Of a stretch of DNA of 13,779 nucleotides, positions 6,407 to 12,512 are shown piece after piece. A program made the position numbers and the translations under genes. The notes below the pieces were generated by a model. That model searched no databases, was not told the origin of the DNA, and saw only the letters and a program-made list of their open reading frames with translations. The DNA is taken from positions 1 through 13,779 of the forward strand of contig JAKZSU010000076.1 of NCBI GenBank assembly GCA_047517485.1, given 5' to 3'. Within the stretch, counting starts at the first letter, position 1. Each line of letters begins with the position of its first letter. Origin of the DNA: JAKZSU01 sp047517485. Lineage in GTDB: Bacteria > Pseudomonadota > Alphaproteobacteria > UBA7887.

Positions 6407-6894
6407 TGGCGCTCGGACGACTCCCAGCGATTAAGCGTCATCAGCGCCAGGATGCCGCACGCCAAGGCGATGCCCGCGTTCCAGATCGCCAAATCGCTGT
6501 CGGGCAATGCCGCCAACATCGCCCGATCCGAATTGAGCAGCGCGGCGCGGGTGGCATCGCCGATCGGCACCCAGTTTTCCGCGAGCATATAGTGAAAGCC
6601 GGCGAGCCCGGCGACGACGAAAAATCCCAGCATGCAGCTATTGGCCAGGGTCATGCCGAACCGGTTGAGCGGGCGCTCGGGCTCGGTGGCAACGATCGCC
6701 AGCGACGACAGCACGATCACCACGATATACGGCACCCGCTGATACAGGCAAAGGCCGCATGCGGCGCCGTCACCGATCGGCTCGATGGCCAACGCCGCGC
6801 CAAGCGCCAGGGTACTGAGGATAAGCACGGTGCGAAAATAAACCCGCGGCGTGATGAAAAACGCCGACGCTCCCTGGCGCGCTGAGTCAACCAT
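6403..6894 (-). CDS. DsbB-like disulfide bond formation protein, second Cys pair absent
   Basis: A 163-residue inner-membrane protein with four predicted membrane helices at about 19-38, 50-70, 82-104 and 136-154, the DsbB layout. DsbB oxidises periplasmic DsbA and hands electrons to quinone. The first-loop redox pair is present as CGLC (46-49) followed by LYQRVPY, a good family match. The second periplasmic loop, about 101-135, normally carries the other Cys pair; here it has no cysteine. The only other cysteines, 87 and 146, lie within membrane helices. The ATG at 6894 is supported by GAGAGG six bases upstream; the frame stays open for 44 more codons without any family match. No dsbA is nearby. 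It may be a divergent quinone-linked paralogue rather than a standard DsbB. Confidence 0.75.
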   Translation of the reverse strand: MVDSARQGASAFFITPRVYFRTVLILSTLALGAALAIEPIGDGAACGLCLYQRVPYIVVIVLSSLAIVATEPERPLNRFGMTLANSCMLGFFVVAGLAGFHYMLAENWVPIGDATRAALLNSDRAMLAALPDSDLAIWNAGIALACGILALMTLNRWESSERH

Positions 6895-7064
6895 GGTAAT
6901 CCTCTCGATAAATATGCCGCTGCCCCAACAATCGAAGGCGCCATGCCGGCGAATTTCACACCCGATAAATGCAATTTCGCTAAAATTGTCGCGATTGTCA
7001 TGGTCCGAACGCACTATGCCGCCCATTCAAGTCAAGGCACCGCCACAACCCCCGGCGCGCTAAC

Positions 7065-7106
7065 TTCTGGCCTCTGCCCTCTGTCCTCTGACTTCCGACC
7101 TCTGAC
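7065..7106 (+). repeat. Heptamer tandem array A (six units, CTCTGAC type)
   Basis: Six consecutive 7-base units: TTCTGGC, CTCTGCC, CTCTGTC, CTCTGAC, TTCCGAC, CTCTGAC. The array lies in the 263-base gap upstream of the DsbB-like gene. The rest of that gap (6895-7064 and 7107-7157) shows nothing I can support. A longer array of the same units is found at 8675-8744 in the same orientation. Confidence 0.85.
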
Positions 7107-7157
7107 AAAGCGGTTCGCGGCTATGCGACAGCGCCGCGATCGCCTATCGTATGTCCG

Positions 7158-7352
7158 ATGACCAAGACCGCCGCAACCAACACCCCCACCCAGCCCGAGC
7201 CAATCGCCGAGAGGGGCCTGGTCCCGCGCACCTTGAACCCCACCGACCTCGCCAACATCTGTACCAAATCCTGGCGCCCCGCCTGGTCGATCCGCCGCCG
7301 GGTGGGCGCGCTGGCGCCGATTTTGGCGTGGTGGAGGGGAAGGCGGAATTAG
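7158..7352 (+). CDS. Small hypothetical protein, 64 residues
   Basis: I do not recognise this protein. It is an open frame of 64 residues with a strong preference for G or C at third codon positions, stronger than in the competing frame starting at 7151, which argues for coding. The N-terminus is rich in Thr and Pro; the C-terminal half is basic with several Trp (SWRPAWSIRRRVGALAP, then WWRGRRN). No ribosome binding site is visible before the ATG, and there is no signal peptide or clear membrane segment. It lies between a heptamer array and an IS30-type remnant, so it could be the surviving front part of a gene cut by insertion. It may also be a chance frame in GC-rich DNA. Confidence 0.3.
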   Translation: MTKTAATNTPTQPEPIAERGLVPRTLNPTDLANICTKSWRPAWSIRRRVGALAPILAWWRGRRN

Positions 7353-7434
7353 TGTTGATAGAAGATCGGGTAACAATGAGAAAACAGGGACGAAACAGGG
7401 ACAGTTTACTAATCGACAAATTAGATATCTAGAT

Positions 7435-7548
7435 TCAGTATCTAAGTGCGCCACCGATATTGGCTTTCAGGACCTCGCTCGGTGTTTTGTAGCCGAGGCA
7501 TTTTCTTGGTCGATTGTTGATCCGGGTGATTGCTTTGGCAAGCTTTGC
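7435..7548 (-). pseudogene. C-terminal remnant of an IS30-family transposase
   Basis: On the minus strand 37 codons plus a TGA stop encode a segment with RINNRPRKCLGYKTPSEVL, which is the C-terminal signature of IS30-family transposases (an N-x-RPRK-x-LG-x-KTP-x-EV pattern). The similarity ends abruptly near 7548, where a dispersed hairpin element begins; the catalytic DDE domain is missing, so this cannot be active. The bases beyond the stop (7380-7434) include an inverted repeat TTAGATA/TATCTAA at 7421-7445 and an ACAGGGAC phrase occurring twice, and may be the IS end. This fragment is too short to appear as an ordinary gene. Confidence 0.8.
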
Positions 7549-7606
7549 GCTTGAACACACACACCAAACCGCGATGGGTCTTGCTCATCGTGGTTTGGTA
7601 TTAATT
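7547..7606. repeat. Dispersed hairpin element, copy 2 (bidirectional terminator)
   Basis: This second copy of the element at 6352-6406 shares GCGCTTGAAC, the stem sequence and the loop TCTTG. The stem is 16 pairs (7563-7578 with 7584-7599). Two positions differ from copy 1, but both give G-T pairs, so the fold is kept. It lies just after the 3' end of the D-2-hydroxyacid dehydrogenase gene and has a T-rich flank on the plus strand (TATTAATTTTC). Confidence 0.75.
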
Positions 7607-7610
7607 TTCA

Positions 7611-8576
7611 TCACCCCCCGAGCTCGGGAATAACCCACAGCGGCGCATCCCCGCGTGCCACCCGCTGTACGTTGTCGAACGCGTTGCGCACCCGCGCGGC
7701 GTTGCTTTCCCAGGTTGGGCCGGCGACGTGTGCCGTGAGCGTCACATTCGGCAGCGCGAACAGTGGGTTGTCGGCGGCCGGCGGTTCTTCCTCGAAGACG
7801 TCGAGGCCGGCGCCGGCGATTTCGCCGTTGGCGAGCGCCGCGCACAGCGCCGCCTCGTCGATCACCGGGCCGCGGCTGGTGTTGATCAGGATCGCCGAGG
7901 GTTTCATCCGCGCCAGTTCCGCTGGCCCGATCATCTGCCGGGTGCTGTCGTTGAGCGGCACGTGCAGGGTCACGATGTCGGCGTCGCGCAACAGTTCGCC
8001 GAGCAACAGAAAGCGCACCCCCAGATCGTCCTCGGCGTCGTCGCTGAGGCGCGCGATGTCGTTAAAGGCGACGTCCATATCGAAGGCGTTACCGAGCCGC
8101 GCCACTTTCTTGCCGATCGCGCCGAGGCCGATGATGCCCAACGTCTTGCGCCCGAGTTCGCTGAGGTGCGGTAGGCCGTTGCCTTGCCACAGGCCGGCCG
8201 CGACGTTGGCGTGCTGGCTCACCAGCTGCTTCGAGACCGCGAGCATCAGCATCACCGCGTGTTCCGAGACCGCCACCGAATTGGCGCCGCCGTTGTTGGC
8301 GATGGGGACGCTGGCGCGGCGCGCGGACTCCAGATCGATGCGGTTGTAACCGGCGCTCAACAATTGGATCAGCCGCAGCCGCGGCGCGCGTTCATAGAGC
8401 ACCTCGTCGACTAGATCGTCGACGAAGCCCACCAGATAATCGGCGTCGCCAATCGCCTCGACGAACTCGGCGCTGCGCGGCACCGCGATCACCAGCTCGA
8501 ACCCGGCCGGCAACAAGTCACGCGCGGTCTCGGCGGCGCCGGGCATGCCGGCGACAAAAACAATCTTGGCGGTCAT
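7611..8576 (-). CDS. D-isomer-specific 2-hydroxyacid dehydrogenase
   Basis: A 321-residue NAD(P)-dependent dehydrogenase that would interconvert a 2-keto acid and its D-2-hydroxy acid in the cytoplasm. The dinucleotide motif GLGAIG is at 150-155. The catalytic triad is complete: Arg235 in NTSRGPVIDE, Glu264 in DVFEEEP, and His283 in TAHVAGP. The flanking parts form the substrate domain. The ATG at 8576 has GAGGG eight bases upstream; the frame is open 23 codons further but without family similarity. It is a single gene: copy 2 of the hairpin element lies at its 3' side and a heptamer array upstream. Substrate (glyoxylate, hydroxypyruvate, phosphoglycerate-like or other) is not decidable. There is no C-terminal ACT domain, so it is not a long-form SerA. 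Confidence 0.9.
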   Translation of the reverse strand: MTAKIVFVAGMPGAAETARDLLPAGFELVIAVPRSAEFVEAIGDADYLVGFVDDLVDEVLYERAPRLRLIQLLSAGYNRIDLESARRASVPIANNGGANSVAVSEHAVMLMLAVSKQLVSQHANVAAGLWQGNGLPHLSELGRKTLGIIGLGAIGKKVARLGNAFDMDVAFNDIARLSDDAEDDLGVRFLLLGELLRDADIVTLHVPLNDSTRQMIGPAELARMKPSAILINTSRGPVIDEAALCAALANGEIAGAGLDVFEEEPPAADNPLFALPNVTLTAHVAGPTWESNAARVRNAFDNVQRVARGDAPLWVIPELGG

Positions 8577-8674
8577 AAAGAGATCCCTCACGACGGTTGA
8601 ATGGGCCGCAGTGGCCCCAGTATAGACCGGATCACGCCCGCGCATCGCGTTTCACCGCAGGGCAATACCAAACC

Positions 8675-8744
8675 CGCTGACCTCTGACCTACGACCTCCG
8701 TCCTCTGACATCTGACATCTGACTTCCGACTTCTGACTTCTGAT
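8675..8744 (+). repeat. Heptamer tandem array B (ten units, CTCTGAC/TTCTGAC type)
   Basis: Ten consecutive 7-base units run from CGCTGAC through CTCTGAC, ATCTGAC and TTCCGAC to TTCTGAT. The consensus (YTCTGAC) matches array A at 7065-7106. It fills much of the 258-base divergent gap between the hydroxyacid dehydrogenase and the copper cluster. No coding is supported across it: frames through it give repetitive Ser-Glu-Val-Arg type peptides. Confidence 0.85.
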
Positions 8745-8774
8745 ATTCGCGCCCTCGGCCACCGCGTGGATAGG

Positions 8775-8805
8775 GCTTTCCGGCGGCGGTCGAAAGCGGT
8801 ATAAT
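8775..8805 (+). promoter_or_regulatory. Promoter and dyad operator of the copper cluster
   Basis: A perfect TATAAT lies at 8800-8805, about 30 bases before the first gene's ATG. Just upstream is an inverted repeat GCTTTC (8775-8780) and GAAAGC (8792-8797) with an 11-base spacer. It occupies the space between where -35 and -10 would lie, and no good -35 box is seen. A dyad in that place with a weak -35 is the layout of MerR-type activated promoters, but the sequence does not match the CueR site I know. Confidence 0.45.
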
Positions 8806-8834
8806 GGGCACGGTTGGCTCGAATATTTGGAAAT

Positions 8835-9236
8835 ATGAGGGCGGTGAACGGCATCCGGATCTTTTCTCCTTGCGCCGCGCTGGCGATGGTCGCCTTGCTT
8901 TTCGCAACCGGTCCGGCAACGGCCGGATCCGGCAATGATCACGGTTCGTCGACGGCCGGGACCGCCGATCATCATGCGGCTGGCCAGACTCACGCCGCGT
9001 CCGACACCGGCGCCACGCCCGGCACCCCGTCCGACCAGGCCGGCACCGACACCCGCCATTGCCCGTCCGATCATCCGATAAGCTTCAAGATCATGACCTG
9101 TTGCATGGCGATGGTCCCCGACCAGGTCGCGGCGCTGTATCGTCATATCGCGATCACCGTGCACCCGTCGCGCCGCGTCGTCGCGCACGACCGCACCATC
9201 CGCCCGCCGCTCAAGCCGCCTCAGCCGTCCGTCTAG
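8835..9236 (+). CDS. Small exported His/Cys protein heading the copper cluster
   Basis: I cannot assign a named family with confidence. The 133-residue product has a signal peptide (basic start, hydrophobic core at about 14-28, likely cut after ATA at 30) and so is periplasmic or secreted. The next 45 residues are rich in His, Gly, Ala, Thr and Asp. A cysteine block follows: Cys76 and a Cys-Cys pair at 89-90 in KIMTCCMAMV. The end is basic and proline-rich (RPPLKPP). The His, Cys and Met residues and the position ahead of three copper genes suggest a metal-binding or metal-sensing role, perhaps like CopL- or DUF2946-type proteins. ATG 8835 is preferred over an in-frame TTG at 8814, which would lie too close to the TATAAT box; its ribosome binding site is weak. 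The gap to the next gene is 124 bases. Confidence 0.7.
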   Translation: MRAVNGIRIFSPCAALAMVALLFATGPATAGSGNDHGSSTAGTADHHAAGQTHAASDTGATPGTPSDQAGTDTRHCPSDHPISFKIMTCCMAMVPDQVAALYRHIAITVHPSRRVVAHDRTIRPPLKPPQPSV

Positions 9237-9296
9237 GGCCCGCCGCGCGACCGCACGTCGCCCGGCCACTCTTCGCTTTTGTGAACATCTGAATGA

Positions 9297-9315
9297 GGCC
9301 GGCGTCAAACCGGCC
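9297..9315 (+). other. Hairpin in the gap before the cupredoxin gene
   Basis: GGCCGG and CCGGCC pair around a 7-base loop. A second GC-rich dyad (CCCGCG ... CGCGGG) follows at about 9320-9340. There is no T-run. The pair sits between the first and second gene of the copper cluster and could lower read-through or shape the downstream mRNA end. Confidence 0.35.
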
Positions 9316-9360
9316 CGCCCCCGCGTCGCATGCGCGCGGGTTCAGACGGAAGGAAAGACC

Positions 9361-9975
9361 ATGTCTCGTACAGCTTATGCGGCGCTTGCCGTGACCCTGA
9401 TCCTCGGCGTCTCCAGCGCCTTCGCCGAAGACGCCGAGTCGCACCATGACGGCGGCGAACACGGCGAACCCGGTCATCACGACGCCGCCGATGACGGTGG
9501 TCAACACGGCGATGCCGGCCATCACGGCGACGGTATGGCGATGATCGGCGAGGCCGGTGATGCCGCCGATGCCGCGCGCACGGTGAATATTTCGATGATC
9601 GATAATTTCTTCGAGCCCGAAAGTCTCGAATTCGCCGCCGGCGAGACCATCCGTTTCGTCGTCACCAATGACGGCAGCGTGGTGCACGAGTTCAACATCG
9701 GCACCGCGGCGATGCACGCCGCGCATCAGGAAAAAATGATGATGATGGTCGAGCACGGCGCGATCGAGATCGATCGCATCAACCACGAGGTGATGAACAT
9801 GGATATGGATGGTCACGTCATGAGCCACGACGATCCCAACGCGATCCTGCTCGAGCCCGGCGACAGCGGCGAGGTGATCTGGAAATTCACCCAGACGACG
9901 GCGTTGGAATTCGCCTGCAATGTGCCCGGCCATTACGACTCAGGCATGATGGGCGACATCTCGGTCACAAAGTAA
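9361..9975 (+). CDS. Periplasmic His-rich cupredoxin (CopI-like)
   Basis: A 204-residue exported protein. The signal peptide is cut after SSAFA at about 22. A His/Asp/Gly-rich stretch (about 24-60, with four HH or HG clusters) follows and should bind copper or zinc. The plastocyanin-like cupredoxin domain runs from about 73 to the end; type 1 ligands are visible as His109 in VVHEFNIG, then Cys186, His191 and Met196 in ACNVPGHYDSGM. Between the first His and the Cys is a long insert (about 115-160) full of Met and His, including MMMM and MNMDMDGH. CopI proteins of copper-tolerant Gram-negatives have this type of build and protect the periplasm from copper. AAGGA sits just upstream. The CopA gene begins 11 bases after the stop. 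It could also act as an electron carrier to CopA. Confidence 0.85.
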   Translation: MSRTAYAALAVTLILGVSSAFAEDAESHHDGGEHGEPGHHDAADDGGQHGDAGHHGDGMAMIGEAGDAADAARTVNISMIDNFFEPESLEFAAGETIRFVVTNDGSVVHEFNIGTAAMHAAHQEKMMMMVEHGAIEIDRINHEVMNMDMDGHVMSHDDPNAILLEPGDSGEVIWKFTQTTALEFACNVPGHYDSGMMGDISVTK

Positions 9976-9986
9976 GGAGGGCGATC

Positions 9987-11660
9987 ATGAAAATGCTCAA
10001 GATTCGTATTGTGGCCGCCGCGCTAGCGGCGATCGCAACGGCGCCGGTCTCCGCCGGCACCTACGATCTCACCATTGGATCGATCATGCTCGATGCCTCC
10101 GGGACTCTGCGTCCCGGGCTCGCGATCAACGGCTCGATCCCGGCACCGACGCTCCGCTTCGCCGAGGGCGAGGATCTGATCATCAACGTCACCAACACCC
10201 TCGATGTCGACAGCTCGATCCACTGGCACGGCGTGATTCTTCCGTTCACCGAGGACGGCGTGCCCGGCCTCAGCTTCGCGGGTATCAAGCCCGGCACCAC
10301 GCACACCTATCGGTTCCCGGCCCAGCAACCGGGCACCTATTGGTATCACAGCCACTCCGGCTTACAGGAGCAGGCCGGTATGTACGGCGCGATCATCATC
10401 GATCCCAAAGGCCGCGAGCCGTTCCGCTTTGACCGCGAGTATGTCGTCGTGCTTTCCGATTGGCACGACAGCCGGCCGGAGCAGATTCTCGCCAATTTGA
10501 AAAAACAGTCCGACTACTACAATTTTCAGCAACGCACCCTGATGACGTTCTTCGACGACGTCGAGGAGAATGGATTCGCCAAGACTCTCGCCGACCGCTT
10601 CGATTGGGGCGAGATGCGGATGACGCCGACCGACATCGCCGATGTCAGCGGTTACACCTTCCTCATCAACGGCAAATCACCGGCGCAAAACTGGACCGCT
10701 CTGTTCGAGCCCGGTGAGCGCGTCCGGCTACGATTCATCAATGCCGCGGCGATGACCTTTTTCGACGTGCGCATTCCCGGATTGCCGATGACCGTGGTCC
10801 AGGCCGACGGCAACAATGTCCAGCCCGTGAAGGTCGACGAGTTCCGCATCGCGGTCGCCGAGACCTACGATGTGATCGTCCGCCCCAAGGAAGCCGGCGC
10901 CTTCACCATCTTCGCCGAGTCGATGGCACGCACCGGTCACGCGCGCGCCACCCTGACCTCCGATCCCAGTATGACGGCGGCGGTCCCGCCCGGACGCCAG
11001 CCGCCGCTCCTCAGCATGGCCGATATGGGCCACGCTCATGCCGGCATGGATCACGGCGACATGGCCGGCATGGATCACGGCGATACGGCGGAAATGGATC
11101 ACGGCGATATGGCCGAAATGGATCACGGCGATATGGCTGGCATGGATCACAGCGCCATGGCCGCCGCCGATCCCTTTTATGCCCCCGGCAGCGGGCTGCT
11201 GCCCAGTGCCGCCGATGGCGGGCGGTTCCTCTCCTACACCGATCTCCGGGCGCAGAAACCAAAATATCCCGACCGCGAACCCGATCGCGAGATCGAGATC
11301 CGCCTGACCGGCAACATGGAACGCTACATGTGGTCGATCAACGATCTGAAGTTTTCCCAGGCCCAGCCGATCCGTCTCGCGCTCGGCGAGCGGGTGCGCT
11401 TCAAGTTCGTCAACGAGACGATGATGACCCATCCGATGCATCTGCACGGCATGTGGTCGATCCTCGACGTCGGCGCGGGTAAGTGGAATCCGGCCAAGCA
11501 CACCATCAGCGTCTCGCCCGGCACCACCGTCTACGCCGAGGTCGAGGCCGACGCGCCGGGCCGCTGGGCGTTCCACTGCCATCTGATGTACCACATGGCC
11601 AGCGGCATGTTCCGCGAGGTCCTCGTCGAAGGCGGCCCGCAAACCGCCGCGCTCGACTAA
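9987..11660 (+). CDS. copA: CopA/PcoA-type multicopper oxidase (copper resistance)
   Basis: A 557-residue periplasmic multicopper oxidase; the family oxidises Cu(I) to the less harmful Cu(II) and sequesters copper. All copper-ligand motifs are present: HWH (79-81), HSH (121-123), HPMHLH (482-487) and HCHLMYHMASGM (530-541), covering the trinuclear cluster and the type 1 site (Cys531, His536, Met541). Three cupredoxin domains fit the length. A Met/His region at about 344-391 holds five octapeptides of the MDHGDMAG type. The signal peptide (1-23, cut after VSA) is Sec-like: it has no twin-arginine motif, whereas most CopA/PcoA proteins I know carry one. AAGGAGGG five bases before the ATG is the strongest ribosome binding site in the cluster. 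It lies 11 bases from both neighbours, cupredoxin and CopB, clearly one transcript. Confidence 0.95.
   Translation: MKMLKIRIVAAALAAIATAPVSAGTYDLTIGSIMLDASGTLRPGLAINGSIPAPTLRFAEGEDLIINVTNTLDVDSSIHWHGVILPFTEDGVPGLSFAGIKPGTTHTYRFPAQQPGTYWYHSHSGLQEQAGMYGAIIIDPKGREPFRFDREYVVVLSDWHDSRPEQILANLKKQSDYYNFQQRTLMTFFDDVEENGFAKTLADRFDWGEMRMTPTDIADVSGYTFLINGKSPAQNWTALFEPGERVRLRFINAAAMTFFDVRIPGLPMTVVQADGNNVQPVKVDEFRIAVAETYDVIVRPKEAGAFTIFAESMARTGHARATLTSDPSMTAAVPPGRQPPLLSMADMGHAHAGMDHGDMAGMDHGDTAEMDHGDMAEMDHGDMAGMDHSAMAAADPFYAPGSGLLPSAADGGRFLSYTDLRAQKPKYPDREPDREIEIRLTGNMERYMWSINDLKFSQAQPIRLALGERVRFKFVNETMMTHPMHLHGMWSILDVGAGKWNPAKHTISVSPGTTVYAEVEADAPGRWAFHCHLMYHMASGMFREVLVEGGPQTAALD
11046..11165 (+). repeat. 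Five in-frame 24-base repeats encoding Met-Asp-His octapeptides
   Basis: Five consecutive 24-base units inside copA encode MDHGDMAG, MDHGDTAE, MDHGDMAE, MDHGDMAG and MDHSAMAA. The bases are nearly the same from unit to unit, so copy number can change by slippage without breaking the frame. The Met and His residues would bind Cu(I). Unit 2 has Thr in place of Met and unit 5 is degenerate. Confidence 0.9.
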
Positions 11661-11671
11661 GGACACCGGAC

Positions 11672-12379
11672 ATGTCCCTACAGACCATCAAGTGGATCGT
11701 GGTCCTCATCCTCGTATTGATGCCCCCGGCGCTAGCCGGAGAAGGCGACGATCAGGTGGGTACTTTTTTTCAGATGGATCAGAACGAGGTGCGCCTCGGC
11801 GATCATGACGGCTACGCGTGGGAGGCGCAGGGCTGGATCGGCACCGATTTCGACAAGGCGTATCTCAAGACCAAGGGCGAGCTCGAATTCGGCGGTGGGA
11901 TCGAGACGGCGGAAGTCCAGCTGTTGTACAGCCGGCTGGTCTCCGACTTTTTCGATGTCCAGGCGGGGGTGCGTTATGACTTCGAGCCGCATCCGTCGCG
12001 GGCGCACGCGGTCCTCGGTCTGCAGGGTCTGGCGCCGCAATGGTTCGAGGTCGATGCCGCGCTGTTCGTCAGCGACCACGCCGATGTGACGGCGCGCTTC
12101 GAGGCCGAATACGATCTGCTGATCACCCAGCGGCTGATCCTTCAGCCGTTGTTCGAGCTCGAATTGGCGGCCCAGGACATCGACGAACGCGACATCGGCG
12201 CCGGTCTGACCGGGATCGAACTCGGCCTGCGCTTGCGCTACGAAATCGTCCGCGAAATCGCGCCTTATATCGGCATTGCCTACGAGCGCCACCTGTTCCG
12301 GACCGCCGATATCGCCCGTGGCGCGGGTCACGACGTCGATTCGCTGGCCTTCGTCGCCGGGCTTCGGCTGTTCTTCTGA
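11672..12379 (+). CDS. copB: CopB-like outer-membrane copper resistance protein
   Basis: A 235-residue exported protein of the CopB/PcoB type, an outer-membrane beta-barrel paired with CopA. The signal peptide is at 1-22 (cut after ALA). A family-like stretch follows: AWEAQGWIGTDFDKAYLKTKGE at about 49-70 (given here as two parts: AWEAQGWIG and TDFDKAYLKTKGE). The rest alternates polar and hydrophobic residues as in membrane strands and ends LRLFF, the terminal-aromatic outer-membrane signature. It lacks the Met/His-rich N-terminal region that precedes the barrel in the classical CopB, so it is short. The ATG at 11672, with AAGGA eight bases upstream, is 11 bases after copA; an open frame further upstream overlaps copA and is not used. 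It is the last gene of the copper cluster. Confidence 0.88.
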   Translation: MSLQTIKWIVVLILVLMPPALAGEGDDQVGTFFQMDQNEVRLGDHDGYAWEAQGWIGTDFDKAYLKTKGELEFGGGIETAEVQLLYSRLVSDFFDVQAGVRYDFEPHPSRAHAVLGLQGLAPQWFEVDAALFVSDHADVTARFEAEYDLLITQRLILQPLFELELAAQDIDERDIGAGLTGIELGLRLRYEIVREIAPYIGIAYERHLFRTADIARGAGHDVDSLAFVAGLRLFF

Positions 12380-12386
12380 CGCGATA

Positions 12387-12424
12387 AAGATTCTGGATGT
12401 GACAACAAGAGGTTGCCGAATCTT
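12387..12424 (+). terminator. Weak hairpin after copB
   Basis: AAGATTC (12387-12393) pairs with GAATCTT (12418-12424), enclosing an inner CAAC/GTTG stem. No T-run follows directly, though a run of five T lies at about 12446-12450. It may mark the end of the copper transcript. The rest of the 133-base gap to the next gene is AT-rich and shows no clear promoter. Confidence 0.3.
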
Positions 12425-12512
12425 GGCCTAAATCCAAATGTAAATTTTTGTTGCTGGGTGGTCACGGTATGGGCGCACACTATCTATGGTTTAAGTCGGA
12501 AAATCCCTTATC

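Noticed and set aside
7065..7106. Heptamer array considered as a CRISPR array
   Set aside because: The units are 7 bases and contiguous, with no spacers of constant size and no cas genes.
8652..8760. Ser-Glu-Val-Arg repeat peptide read from the minus strand of array B
   Set aside because: It is the translation of a simple DNA repeat, varies with frame, and has no start signals or homologous fold.
8814..8834. TTG at 8814 as the start of the small exported protein
   Set aside because: It would begin only nine bases after the TATAAT box and add residues ahead of an already normal signal peptide.
10728..11666. A 312-codon minus-strand frame opposite copA
   Set aside because: It gives His/Gly/Asp-rich low-complexity protein, mirrors the copA repeat, and has no start signals. 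copA is unmistakable on the plus strand.
12440..12512. A promoter for the diguanylate cyclase (TGGTCA ... TATCTA)
   Set aside because: The boxes match only four and three of six positions; too weak to list.
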